Source: Nereocystis luetkeana (Eukaryota > Sar > Phaeophyceae > Laminariales > Laminariaceae). From it: 64,000 bases of DNA. Shown here piece after piece: positions 36,701-48,412 of this stretch. Position 1 is the first letter of the stretch. Each line of letters opens with the position of its first letter. The stretch covers positions 9,442,157-9,506,156 of the forward strand of contig JARUPZ010000023.1 in the NCBI GenBank assembly GCA_031213475.1, read 5' to 3'. The translations under genes were made by a program, and so were the position numbers. The notes under the pieces were generated by a model. That model worked only from the letters and a program-made list of their open reading frames with translations, made no database searches and was not told the origin of the DNA.

Positions 36701-37615
36701 CACTGACCACTCTCGCGTATGATACTTCGTGTGCGCGAAACAGGGCCCCGACGGCGAACGCCGCACGCGTTCGTCGAAACCCCGCACACATCATAAAACC
36801 GGCCAACTCTTTCGTAACCCCGAGCCGTGTCGGCTGTGTCACGGCCACGAAACCGGCCCACGACGTCACCCAATGGACGTACCAGGTACGCTTTTATCCC
36901 CTCTTTAATTTCATCCATCCACCCATCCACCCACCCACCGATTTCTCTGTGCAATACAGACCCTGCCGCTCGCCCCCATCCCCAGCCACCGAGTCAGTCA
37001 CACGGTAGGGTTTTCACCAAAAATGCAACATGTCACAATTGTGCTACTATATATTAATAGTATAGCACGATTTTCAGTGCGCAGTATCCGCATGTGAGTG
37101 CACGTGCATACTACCGCCCACCAAAAAAAAGGCAAAAAAAAAAAACAAAAGTGCGGCCCTGGTTTGGTCTCCCTCCCCGCACGCACAAAAAAACACACAC
37201 ATAAAAACGGAAAACAAGAAGGAAAAAAGAAAAAATGCGCAAGACCAAAACAAAAAAAACGAAGAAAAAAAAGGTGTCCCTTTTACGTCCAGACTCGAAA
37301 AACAATTCCAAACCTAAACCAGCGAAAAACTGACCCCAGATAGCCGGGGGCACCCCCCCCCCCCCCCACCACCACGCCCCCCCGATTACCCCCACCCCCC
37401 GAGACTCGAATAAAGCGCGTGTTTGTTGCAACGCGCTTGCCCGTCGAGTCTAAGCCCGCACACTGGACATGGAATACCACACGCACAAGAACACAAACAT
37501 CTGTAATATTACCTACGTACGCGCGAGGACTCTCAGAATTCGACGTGACCACCGGTGCACGCCACGCACACACAAACGTTTGTGTCTTTTTTCAACACGC
37601 ACACCACGTGTCGGA
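33777..37615. other. Gene-poor stretch
   Basis: Contains an R4 copy with poly-C (35640-35755), GGCGG-type short repeats (35425-35585), CTACTGCTGTGTA duplications (35890-35915) and an A-rich stretch (37120-37270). No exon with a recognisable motif was found on either strand. Confidence 0.4.
35640..35755 (+). repeat. R4 repeat with duplicated head and poly-C tail
   Basis: CGTCTCGAAAGGGTGCGC is duplicated ahead of the full CGTCTCGAAAGGGATGCG unit, which ends in GAGTACG and a C run, then CACACA. Confidence 0.75.
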
Positions 37616-37619
37616 TGCG

Positions 37620-38250
37620 AGCGCGATGTTGCGCCACAACGCGATTACGCAATAAAGGCATTGCGCTAGATGAATCGAGTACGCCAACAAATTGACTAAG
37701 CTCGCCGGAATTACGGTACAAAGCTGTGACGCGACCACCCCATGACGCGATTACGCCTCGTAGTGCGATTTGTGCTATAACGCGGTTGCTATATAGCGCG
37801 ACTATGCTAACGCGATTACGATAGTATGCGATTGTGCTATATATGGTGATAACGCGTTGATGCGGACGCGACTACGCTGACGCGATTACGCTGTAGAGCA
37901 ATGATGCTATAGCGTGATAAGGCTATAACGCGATCGCGCCATAAATAGATTTAAGCCCACGCGACTATATGCGCGCGAATACCATGTAGTGCGATTATGC
38001 TACTTACCTCGATTACGAGATTATGCGATTAAGCTTACGTGATAATAAGAAGCCGCTATTGAGCGATTGTCCTATTGCTAGCGCGAAACCGCCAACGCGA
38101 TCACGCGTTCATGCCCACGCGATTATGCTCACGCGAACACGCCCCCGCAATTTACTCCACCCCGAATACTCCAGCGCGATCACGCCACAACGCTAACGCG
38201 ATCATGTCAGCGCGATTAAGTTGACGCGATCAACGCTAACGCGACTACAA
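37620..38250 (+). repeat. ACGCGATTACGCTA degenerate minisatellite
   Basis: About 630 bases of drifting 10-16 bp units around ACGCGATTACGC and TAACGCGA. Non-coding; stops are frequent in all frames. Confidence 0.85.
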
Positions 38251-38666
38251 CCCACCGACGTTCGTTCCGGTCGGGTCAGGGCGCCAAGACCCCGACGCTA
38301 GCCAGACCCAACGAACTGCTGCCCTGAACGGGGCAACCAACGTACAGCCATTTCACCTTCCGCTCTCGTTCAGCCCCCCCCCGCCACCCCCCTTCAACCC
38401 CCCATCCCTCCCCCGCCACCCCCACTCCCCTCCTCCCCCCACACCGTACATCGAGGCGCACCGACGGTTCCTATCATAGTGCGTCAGTTTCCTTCACATG
38501 GTCGTTTTCGACGAACGAACTCATCTCGCCTCTCCCGGGGTCAACGCCGCCCCCCCCCCCCCCCCCCCTCCGGCCTCCTTTCCACCGTGCCTGCCTGCTC
38601 TCGCTCGAGTCCTTCCATTGGAAAAAACAGAACAAAACCGAAACAAAACATTTTTGAATCCGACCA

Positions 38667-38740
38667 ACCAACAGACCAACCAACCAACAGACCGACCAAG
38701 AGACCAACCAAGAGACCAACCAACAGGCCAACCAATAAAT
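38667..38740 (+). repeat. ACCAACCAACAG short tandem repeat
   Basis: Twelve-base units ACCAACCAACAG and ACCAACCAAGAG. Frames on either strand read as Thr/Pro/Asn or Val/Gly/Leu/Trp repeats. Confidence 0.85.
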
Positions 38741-39394
38741 GAAGACGACGAATCTTCAAGGCACGCCCAACCGACCAATCTCTCCGGCGAAAAATGTGAA
38801 CGGCATACGCTATCGGAAAGCTCACAAGCTTCCTTACTCACTCACACAACCGGCGGGAGGCTAGCAAGCTAGCCAGCTATAGCAGGTCGTCTACACCTTC
38901 GACCCCCCCCCCCCCCCTCCCCCCACCACCAGTTCGATCCCTGCCCAACAACACTTTATCCTTATCCGACCACTAACACTACTCCCGCCCCCGCCCCCGC
39001 CCCCCGCAAGACTACGACCATCCACGACATGAGCACACCTCCCCCCCCCCCGTGGATTCTGAGGGCACACCCATCCACATCAGCGACGTCATGCAAGCAT
39101 AAGGAAGCAAGCACGCACCGCACTCGTAGATACAACTGCCGAAAGTCGCCCCGTCCCCCCCCCCCCCCCTCATCCCCAACCGCGTGCGGTTGCTCCGCGG
39201 TATGAAGATGGAGGGATACCAATCGGGAGGGGGACGCAAGGTGCGCGCGCGGCCCGTCGATGAAACCACTACGGGGGCCGTCTGATAGGTCTTCCGCGCC
39301 CCCTCTTGCTCCCGCCGTCCCCCCCCCCCCCCCACCCGCCCCCGATATCCTGCCCGTCCAATTGCTACCCCTACTCTTGTCCGCCTGCCAAGAC

Positions 39395-42300
39395 TTAGAT
39401 GAAGTACTCCGGTTCGAATTCCTTGCCCCACTGGATGGCATTCCACATCCGCTCGTTCAAGAAGAACAGGGCCTGAAGCGGTGGGGGGGGGGGGGGGGGG
39501 GGGAGAGTAGGGCAGGGGGATAGGGAAAGGGCGCCAGACCGTGAGTGCGTGCACTATGAGGGACCTCGGGAGGCCGATGAGGACAACAACGGCGGGGAAG
39601 AGCTCGGCGGGAACAACAGAGTCGCGTCGACGTCTCGCCTCGCCCTGCCCCAGCGCACCCTATACATGTACGTATACACGCCGCCTATTCGCGTTGAAAC
39701 CTTGTCCCTTCCGAAGTGGGCTTACAAAAAACACAAATCGCTGCAACCTTGTGATGAAGAAAATAGCTCTCCCCTCTATTCATACCTCCCCCACCCCCCC
39801 CTCTCTCTCTGCCTCCATCTCCGGCACAAAACCCACCATAGACGTTACGAACAAACTTGTCCTACCTCGTCTACCTTCCACCCCTCCTCTGCCTCCTCCC
39901 CCCCCCCTCTCCCCATCTCGGGACACAACTCATACACAAGAGGACTGCCGGGCGGTCGGAGAAACGCGATCTAGTCAGCACGATAGTATAGCAACCTTAG
40001 CTTGCGACCGTTTATCTTCTCTTAGCTTGCGAGCATTTCCGGGGACGTTTTTAGTTTTTGGCACTTTTCGGTACAATTTCTTTTTTTCCTCTCCACGGTC
40101 GAGAATATATGTGCGGTACGTGCGAGAGTAAAATTAACGAAGCACCTCCCGAGAACACCACCCACCCCTGCTCCGGGAACAACAAAACATTGATCTACTA
40201 GCGAATTCACCGATGTAGTTGCAAGTGGGCCATTCCAACGCAACGCTGGTGCCGTTTGCTAAAGCACGCCGCACACCAACACCGATCCTCTACCCCCACT
40301 CCCTCCCCCCTTCCCCCACCCCTCCCTTCCTCCCTGCGCCGTCTCGAAAGGGACGCGCAGTCAATGGTCAAACGACTAAGGCAAGCAACAAATGAGTACG
40401 CCCCCCCCCCCCCTTCCTCCCCCTCTTCCTCCTTGCCCCCCCCCTCCTCTTCCCCCCTCCCCCCCCCCCCAAACTGGTCCCCCCCCCCTCCCCCCCTTCC
40501 CCCCCCTAACCCGCCCAACTCCTCCTCTCCGGCGGCTCACCGTCTTGAAGATGGTGTCAGTGCCCGCGATCTTGGAGGCTATGCTAAGGTCCTTCGCGAG
40601 GAACACACCGCAGATGAGCGTGTTCGAGGCCGCGAAAACTCGCCACAAGACCGCCTTCGCCAGCGACCGCTTCGTGCTGTCCCCCTTCTCGCCCTTGCCC
40701 CACTGCATCTATTCGTCACGGTCGCGTGTAGTGTTCGCGTTCGCGAAAGGCGACGGCAACCAGGGAAAGGGGGGCGGCGGGGTCCGGGGGGGGGTGGGGG
40801 GGGAGGGGGGACGGGGGTGCGAGGGAGAAAAGTTACGTTCCGTCACGTGGACAGAAAAAACACGCTCTGAACGAAAAACACTCCCAACGTACGTTACGTA
40901 TCCGAACTAGGCACGATAAACAGAAAACGAAAAACGAGAAACAAAAACTGAAAAAAAAAAAAAAAAAAAAAACAAATGAGGAAAAGTACATGGATACAAT
41001 ACTTACCAGGTACATGATAAAAATAAAATAAATCATTACAAAAAAAAAACATTTACAAAACGTGAGATAATAGACTATTAATATACCAGGTACGAAGTAT
41101 TCTACACGTGACAGCGCTTTCGAGATAACATTGTGGTGATTGATAGAGAGGGAGTGGGATTTTTGGCAAAAGCCTCGCAGGCGTGATCGTAGCCCTCCTG
41201 CTAGGCAGCGCCGCCTACAGGCAAGCATCTTGAAGCAAGTCCGAGCGCACGTCGGAGTAGAGACAGAAGACCGACAGCACGGCCACAACGCACCACCGTA
41301 CCCCGAAGCACATAAAAGCAGCAACATATAAAGTGCTGTTGCTGTCATAAACACTGCAAAACGAAGAACCCCCTCAAAAGAAGCAAGCAACAAACCACAA
41401 GAGGGAAAAAAAAAAACACAAGCACGGCACGAAAAAAAAAAGAGCAAAAAAACGAATCACATTGAAAAAAAACAGAGAAAATCACAAAAGAAATGAAGTT
41501 TTAAAAACACCTGGAGCAAAACAAAAACAAAAATATCGGCGCCGCCTCTATTGTACCTTGTTCCACAGGCGCTCCCCGGCGAACATGAAGCCGCTCTTGG
41601 TTACGAAGTCGGACCCCACGATACTCATCGCCGTTGACAGGCTACCCGAAAAAAACAGCCCGGAAACCTGCAACAGAGGAAGGCGTCAAGTCAACACCGT
41701 CAACCATTCGAGCAAAATTTTGGAAGAAAAAAACAAGAAAAAAAAAGTTTTTTTTTTCTTCTTCTTTCTGTTATTTGGTCGTTTTGTTTTTTCGTGGCCT
41801 GCGACCTGAAACAAGTGACTCGATACAAAAACTCGATACAACCCTCGACCGCGTATAGAGTCTTACCATGTGTGCGAGCGATCGACCGACGATAAACAGT
41901 GAGGGCGAATACACAAAACGATCAGAACAAGGACATGTACCGACCAGCACCAACAAGTTAACAGGAAGACATATTTATCGATTGAAGAAGGCAGGAAGTA
42001 CCCCCGTACCTAACCCAACCACATGTGGCAAATACACTGATCTACGACGCTACCCCCCTCCCCCCCCCCGCACTTCCGTCCCACGACCTCGCACACGCCA
42101 GCCCCTCCCGTAGCCCCCCACTCCCCCCGCCTATCGCCCCCCCCCGCCCCCCCCGTCTCGAAAGGGATGCGTGGTCAATGGTCAAATGACTAAGGCAAGC
42201 AACAAAAGAGTACGCCCCCCCCCCCCCACCGGCCCCGACTACAGTCATGCATGAGATCGAGTACATCCCTCCTACCGAGTACACCGCCCCCCCCCGCCCC

Positions 42301-42635
42301 CACCGGCCCCGCGTCTATCGCACCCACTCCACCCCACCCCACCCCCCACTCCAGACTATCGCATCCCCTCGCCTCCGCCCCTTCCCGCCCCCCCCCCCTC
42401 CCCCTCCCTCACCCAGTCCTCTAGGGCTCACCAGAGTAACGACGCCAGCGGTGAGGCGCCAAGTCAAGGCCTTCACGAAGGATCGGGTGGTCGTTTCCCC
42501 GTACACCAGCTGGGGCCGAGGCTCCGTCTCGGACGGCGGGGACTTGGAAGTTTCCGGCAGGGGGGTCGCCATCATAATCGTCGTCGTCGGGCGCCCCCTC
42601 CCGCCGGAGTTGCCGTCGAGGCTGCCGCCGCGCAT
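39395..42635 (-). CDS. Tandem DUF2061 membrane protein
   Basis: Four minus-strand exons join in phase 0: 42635-42432, 41667-41557, 40708-40541 and 39472-39395 (TAA). They predict 186 residues. DUF2061 is a small two-helix membrane domain of unknown function. Domain 1 runs from RSFVKALTWRLTAGVVTL through FAGERLWNK and MQWGKG; domain 2 from RSLAKAVLWRVFAASNT through FFLNERMWNAIQWGKEFE. Both keep the KA-x-W-R start and the ER-x-WN-x-x-QWGK end. The 3' end of exon 2 could read on to a stop just inside the intron, but joining ERLWNK to MQWGKG restores the domain's own ending. I therefore call one two-domain gene rather than two genes. The start at 42635 is the first in-frame ATG; a possible acceptor just upstream means a further 5' exon cannot be excluded. 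Confidence 0.8.
40335..40412 (+). repeat. R4 repeat with poly-C in DUF2061 intron
   Basis: CGTCTCGAAAGGGACGCG to CAAATGAGTACG followed by C runs, antisense to the host gene. Another copy upstream, at 42148-42230, lies in the intron between DUF2061 exons 1 and 2. Confidence 0.75.
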
Positions 42636-42639
42636 GACA

Positions 42640-43299
42640 TAGCCCTGCTCAGGAGGGGGGGGGGGGGGGGTCGCGTTTATTATTGTTTGTTGGTGAGGTC
42701 GGGGTGGTGTTGGTGGTGGTGTTGGTGGTGGTGATGGTAGCGGTGGTTATGGTAGCGGTGGTTATGTTGTTGGTGTGGTTGTTGATGATGGTATGGTTGT
42801 TGTCGTTATCGTTGTCGTTGTTGTTGGAGAGGAAACAAAAAAAAAAAAAAACGGGAAGGGGAAAGGGTTTCAAGTGAGTCGGGAGGCGTGACTTGCGGTG
42901 CAGGAAAACGTGGTCGTTGGAGCAACACAGAAATAAAGGGGAAGGGGGGTACGTAGGACGTGCATAGGGACGTACGGCACGCGTCAGGGTCTGTTTGGCA
43001 GCGAGGGAGTCGTAGAGGTATTCTTTTTTTTTGTGGCCCTGGCTTGGACTCTTCGACACGCCAGAAGACACGCCGGGAGGGGGGGGGGGGGGGGGGGGGG
43101 GCGTGGCGCGGAGCCGGCCAGCAATGGTTACAGCGAGCTATGCTATATTTCTACTAAAAGCTCTTTATAGAGACGGCAATAACGTTTCTTCCGGCCCTGC
43201 AGCGGACTCTCCTTTCTATTGGAATACATGCCGGGGAGAAGGGGTACTGCTGCTGCTGCAATCAGCCAGCAATGGACACCTGTAGGTCTCTAAGAATTC
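42640..43299. other. GGTGTTGGTGGTG repeat and homopolymers
   Basis: A GTTGGTGGTG-type array (42680-42830) lies just upstream of the DUF2061 gene start, followed by a 24-base G run near 43080. No gene is seen. Confidence 0.5.
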
Positions 43300-43411
43300 T
43301 ATTACGGGGGACCATAGTAAACGGGACCAAATATTGTGAGTAAAAATAGCAAAATATATAGGTTTTTGTGTTTGGCGTAGGTCCTATTTAATATGCCCCC
43401 CCGTACGTAAT
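43300..43411. mobile_element. R1 inverted-repeat element
   Basis: TATTACGGGGGACCATAG start, GGTTTTTGTGTTTGGCG interior, CCCCCCCGTACGTAAT end. Confidence 0.85.
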
Positions 43412-43614
43412 AGCTCTGTGGTACGGCAACAGAGGTGGGTGGGTCAGTCAGGGCGACAGGCGCCGGCTCAACAATATTCACCGCTGCAAAAATGTTACGT
43501 TATTCTGAATTCAAACAGTTTTGTTTCCAAAATGTCGGTACAGTTATGAAGGGCTAATACTCATTCTACAACATACTCGCAAAAAAAGGGGGTGATGCAA
43601 GGGCAGCTCGAACC

Positions 43615-43800
43615 GTACCGGTCTATGGTCATACGACTACGGCCATACACGATAGTGAGTATCTCTGCCCCTTCCCCCCCCCTTCCCCCCCCGCGAAACC
43701 GGACGTCTTCCGTCCCGGAATTTCAGGAATGCGAGGGTCTGGGGTCATACGACTACGGCCATCCATGATAACGAGTCACCCCCCGCCCCCCCGCCCGGAC
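43615..43800 (+). repeat. Two minimal R3 ends with poly-C
   Basis: GGTCATACGACTACGGCCAT appears at 43627 and 43743, each shortly followed by a C run. Confidence 0.65.
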
Positions 43801-44186
43801 ATGGTTGATTGCTTGTTTTCGCCGCGGCTTGCTATTACTAGTTCGCTATTTCCGGCCACATCGAAGAGTGCCGCTTGCGCGCAAGAAACCCTGAGAAAAA
43901 AATCGAGTCCGAAAAAAAAACAAAAAACAGTTTCGTACGAGAGCCTTGCCCAACTTACCTAAAAAAATTGTGTTGGGACACACGGCTGCCTGCGCACGGA
44001 ACGAAGGGACTACTTCGAACCAATGGTTGAGTGGGTCTGACTGTCCTGGGGGTTGGGGTTACAGGTGGAAGAGTGCTTAGAAAATAGTGCCTCCCGCTCC
44101 AAGTCGAAAAACGTGGATTGACAACATCCCGCGTACGAGACGAGCAGAACTATAGTGAGCCTGACCCTCACTTTCAAGTTTTCTGA

Positions 44187-44392
44187 GGAAAAGACTGCAG
44201 TCCCGTTATATCGGGAACAAACCACTCAAATTCTGAGTATTACGGGGGACCACAGTAAACAGGACCTTTAGTACACACAAAAACCTATATATTTACCTAC
44301 TTTTACCGACAATATTTGGTCCTATTTACTATGGTCCCCCGAAATATTTCGTAGTACCCGAAACGGGACCGCGATACGAAACGGGTCAAGCC
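44187..44392. mobile_element. R2 element interrupted by R1
   Basis: R2 begins AAGACTGCAGTCCCGTTA and stops at CAAATTCTGAGTA. A full R1 (44239-44346) follows, then R2 resumes with CCCGAAACGGGACCGCGA. R1 inserted at a TA inside R2. Confidence 0.85.
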
Positions 44393-44495
44393 AATTCGAC
44401 CAGAATTATTAACCTTTGGTTATAGCGTTATACCCTTTTGCCTCAACTAGGAATGAGCGGTAAGCGATACCTGGTACCACTCTGTCCCGATATAT

Positions 44496-44777
44496 TATTA
44501 CGGAGGATCATAGCTAATAGGACCAAATATTGTTATTACGGGGGGCCATAGTTAACAGGACCAAATATTTTTAGTAAAAATGGTTAAACATATACCCTGG
44601 TAGGTTTTTGGTGTACCACAGGACCAAATATTTTTAGTAAAAATGGTTAAACATATAGGTTTTTATGTGTACCATATGTCCTGTTAACTATGGTCCCCCG
44701 TAATAGTAAAAAAAGGGAAATATATAGGGTTTTGTGTCTACCGTAGGTCCCTGGTATTTAATATGGTCCCCCGTAGT
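44496..44777. mobile_element. R1 element nested inside another R1
   Basis: The outer copy starts CGGAGGATCATAGC, is broken after ATTGTTA by an inner R1 (44534-44705), and resumes AGTAAAAAAAGGGAAATA to CCCCCGTAGTAG. The inner copy has an internal direct duplication of ACCAAATATTTTTAGTAA (44561 and 44623). Two rounds of R1 transposition are recorded. Confidence 0.85.
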
Positions 44778-44799
44778 AGGACCGTTTGTTTACTAATGT

Positions 44800-45784
44800 T
44801 CGATAAAAAAATCACAATATTTAGGTATAGAGTGGCATATGAACAGCCGTCGATGATACAACAATTAACTCTCGTACGCAACATATTTTATATTGAGAGA
44901 CGTCGAAAGTGTAACATGTAACCCAACCAACAGCGCACCGGGCCCGGGCGCCGCGTCGAATAAAAAAAGACAACCGAGAGTCAGGAGTCAGGACAGGCGA
45001 GAAGCTCAAGACGGGGGAACGCAAAGAGCGCGCGAGGACGACAACATTTCCGAAGCTTCCGATAAATTTCCTTGCGCTCGGTGGCGAGTGAGGCGGTTGC
45101 GGGTTTGGTTTTGCAACGTTAGGCTTCCAATCACGCGGAGCCTGTGACCACGGGCTATGGCTTTCACAGCATAACTCGGGACGCTCTTTCGACTCGGAGA
45201 CGACATCCCGCGGGACTCAGCTACCCCGGGACTAAAACGGTACTATTTGTATGGGATGTGGCCACCGCGGGACGTGCTTGCGCGGGCACGGGGATTTTAC
45301 ACTATTCCGTGGCGCGAGAGCGGGATACTAGAATTCTGCGCGGGACGCGTTTGTGAGGGCACGGGACTTCGCACTTTATCACGGGACCACGGGACTGTCC
45401 CGAATCCCGCACAAAAACCGTGGGATAAAATCCCCGAGGAAAAACCCCTGTAACGTTTTTGGCGATGATGGGTTTACAGCCCCTTTATTTGGGACCCCCC
45501 TTTTGCGCAAAAACCCGAACGACGACAACCATTGGTGATATCGACCGTCCTCGAGCTCCCAGCCGTACTGTACGGGTACAGAGGAACGATCATGTCGCGC
45601 CTACCGTATGCCCGTACGATTCCTCGCACCGCTGTAAATCGGATACCTGGTACCAAACTTGTGCCATCCCCTCTAAGTCACAACTGTGGCCGTCGCTATG
45701 TTCGCCGATTTTTTTTTTAATCGTAATCGTCGTTTTTCTTCGGTCCCTCTGAAATCCCCAAGAGGGATTACTAATCTGCGAAAT

Positions 45785-45815
<31 letters not shown>

Positions 45816-46247
45816 ACACGGAGGCTGTGTTTTTGTGCCTGGCATGTATCATTCACCTGTTGTACTGTATGGTAAAAATGGGTAGATACGTAAATAGATA
45901 CCTGGTACTCCGGACGACAAGGGCATGACAAGATGACAACGGACAAGGGTGGGAACTGCTGAACCGGCACCAAACAGCAGGCCACACTCCTAATATTAAT
46001 AGAAACTTGAAACCATCTCACAGGCACCGATAGGCACCGACCGACCCTGGACCGCTCGCCGCTTGTATGATACCAGGTATGACATATGGCACACGGAACA
46101 CGGATTGTCCTCCGCCGGGACAACATATCATGTAACACCACATGCACGTATATATCACGGCCGGACAGAAAGTTGGGGGAGAGGAAAATCCCCAGATCAC
46201 TCCTTCAAATATCCGACAACCAGCAGCACATTACGTACGACTATTAA
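44800..46247. other. No recognised gene; CGCGGGAC-rich and CAA repeat
   Basis: Degenerate GCGGGAC/CACGGGAC units at 45170-45430 and a (CAA)n at 45786-45815. Frames present are low complexity. Confidence 0.4.
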
Positions 46248-46360
46248 TATTACGGGGGACCTATAGTAAATAGGACCAAATTTTGTTAGTACAAATAGCG
46301 AAATATATAGGTTTTTGTGTGTACCGTAGGTCCTGTTTACTATGGTCCCCCGTAACAGTA
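46248..46360. mobile_element. R1 inverted-repeat element
   Basis: ATTACGGGGGACCTATAG start and CTATGGTCCCCCGTAAC end with the usual GGTTTTTGTGTGTACC interior. Confidence 0.85.
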
Positions 46361-46751
46361 CCTACAACCAACAGGCAGTACATCGAGTATCTATCCTATC
46401 GCTAATTAATTGTAAGCATTAGGCACGAGGTATATACCAGGTACAGTATGTACCAGGTATATAAAAAACGATTGAACTACGACTCGTACGAATATATTGT
46501 ACGTACGATATGGAAGGTATATATATATACATGACAGAAAATTGTCACAAGCGCTGCAACATCCGAATCTTCGTAGCTTCCTTCGGGAGGAAGACACGCC
46601 AAAAAAGGGGCACTCGTCTGCAGACACGACCGATCGGCGCGCACGTACGAAACGTCGAACAAATATACCAGGTACGGTAGCTCTCGCTACATTATATATA
46701 TAAATATATATATATATATATACCAGGGTATATATTACTCCGTATATATAT

Positions 46752-46840
46752 ACCACACCGGTCAGAAATGTAAGGAACGTTTATACATTAATATGAATAC
46801 CAAGCGGTCCTTATGTTTATAGACACCCAGAGTGGTATAG
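46752..46840. repeat. R5 palindromic element
   Basis: CACACCGGTCAGAAATGTAAG and CACCCAGAGTGGTA around ATTAATATGAATACCAAG. Confidence 0.75.
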
Positions 46841-46900
46841 CATAGGGTACAGCAGTGCACAGGAACTAGGCCCTAGCCTTTAAGGCTCGCTTTTAGGCCC

Positions 46901-47001
46901 GTTAACCCTTTTAGAACCGCAGTCCCGATTTGGGGACAAAACTACTTGAAATTTGACTGGATTGCCCCCAGAACGGGACTGCGGTTCTAAAAAGGTTAAG
47001 G
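46901..47001. repeat. R2 inverted-repeat element
   Basis: TTAACCCTTTTAGAACCGC to GCGGTTCTAAAAAGGTTAA. Another, more diverged copy lies at 47330-47428. Confidence 0.85.
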
Positions 47002-47428
47002 CAAATGGCTAAGGCTCACCGCGGGCGAAAAAAAATGGGGTTAAGGCACAGGAACTCGCGCGCGTTGATACCGCACAACACGCAAGACAAACACACCTCC
47101 TAAAATGATTTTTCGAGCCCATGTTCCTCTAGAACAAGGGAGGCCCGCAGCACCAAGATGGCGGCCGTGGATGCATCGTTCTGCATCTCGGGGGACGTTT
47201 GTGCTCTCGATGCATGCTACTACGTACGGCAGGGACGACGCACCTATTAACATTTTTTCTGAGGCTTCTTTCTAACTCAAGGAGCTCCATGGCTCGTCCA
47301 AAAGCGGACTTTGAGAAAAGCGTACGCTCAACTCCTTTGGAACCGCAGTCCCGTTTTTTGGAGACAAACTACTTGAGAATTTTACTGGTTTGTCCCCACA
47401 ACAGGAGTACGGTGCTAAAAGGGTTAAG

Positions 47429-48007
47429 TCGATGAAGAACCGCGTGGTACAGATGAGAAACGAAAATCACTGAAAAAAAAAAACAATAAAGGAGCCCTGG
47501 CAGTACAGTCAGATACCTACGTGTTTCTCAAAATGGGCGGCCTCTATCCTAGCACGAGTCTCCATCCTCTTTGTGGACAAGGAAAAACAGCTCCGAAAAT
47601 CGTCCGAGGAGGGGTGTTGTCTCGCGTGTTGTACTGTACTGAATACTCTGACTGCTGTATCATACGGTGTTACAGCAGTAGAAACTGCCGTCAGTCAACT
47701 CTTTGCGCGCTGTGCTGTGGAGAGGAAGGCAAGAAAACTAATAAAGTACTGCTGTACCTGGCATTAGGCGCGTGCCATATACGGTGGGGTAGGTAGGGGT
47801 GCACCGCAGTTTTTTTTAGCAATTTCTGAGGCTCCTTCTGCATTTGAGGAGCTCTGCATACTTACACTACACTGCTATCAACCGCCGACGGATTTAAGAA
47901 AAAAAAGCACCTGGTAGTACGTTTAAACCGACGAGCAAATCTCACGGCCCAGAACTAAACGAGTATGTCGAAAAATGTTGTCAAACCAAAACGATGTTGG
48001 CTACAGC
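47429..48007. other. No recognised gene
   Basis: A short segment, GAGGCTNCTTCT...AAGGAGCTC, occurs at 47258 and again at 47826, hinting at a further low-copy repeat. Otherwise I see nothing. Confidence 0.35.
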
Positions 48008-48275
48008 CGTAGTTCCTGAGTTGAAGAGCCCCATATATCAGGAACATGCATGTAGCACCCCGGGGTGATAAATATTGGGTGGCTAGTTCCTGAGTTGAAA
48101 AGCCCCATCTGTCAGAAATATATTTATCACCCGGGGGTGGTAAATATTGGGTGACTAGCTCCTTCCTCACTTGAGAAGCCCCATCTGTCAGAAATATATC
48201 TATCACCCAGGGGTGATAAATATTGGGTGGGTAGTTCCTTCCTGAGTTGAGAAGCCCCATCTGTCAGAAACATAC
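48008..48275. repeat. Tandem repeat of about 75-85 bp, four copies
   Basis: Each unit carries TAGTTCCTGAGTTGA, AGCCCCATCTGTCAGAAA and CACCCGGGGGTGATAAATA. The GGGTGATAAATATTGGGTG segment is the most conserved. No coding signal. Confidence 0.85.
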
Positions 48276-48326
48276 TGGCCAAAAAGTGCAACTTCAATAC
48301 CTGCCGTATCACACGTCACCATACAC

Positions 48327-48412
48327 TACCACTCTGGTCGGAATTACAAGGACCGTTGAGACATCAATATGAAGACCAAGCGTTCCTTATGCTTACGGCC
48401 AGAGTGCTACAC
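48327..48412. repeat. R5 palindromic element
   Basis: TACCACTCTGGTCGGAATTAC to TTACGGCCAGAGTGCTAC. Another copy lies at 48912-48993, with a half copy after it at 49012. Confidence 0.8.

Noticed and set aside
39395..42635. Two separate adjacent DUF2061 genes
   Set aside because: Domain 1 without the next exon would end WNKVQ, lacking the QWGK end. The next exon starts exactly with MQWGKG in phase 0 behind an AG, so one gene explains the data better.
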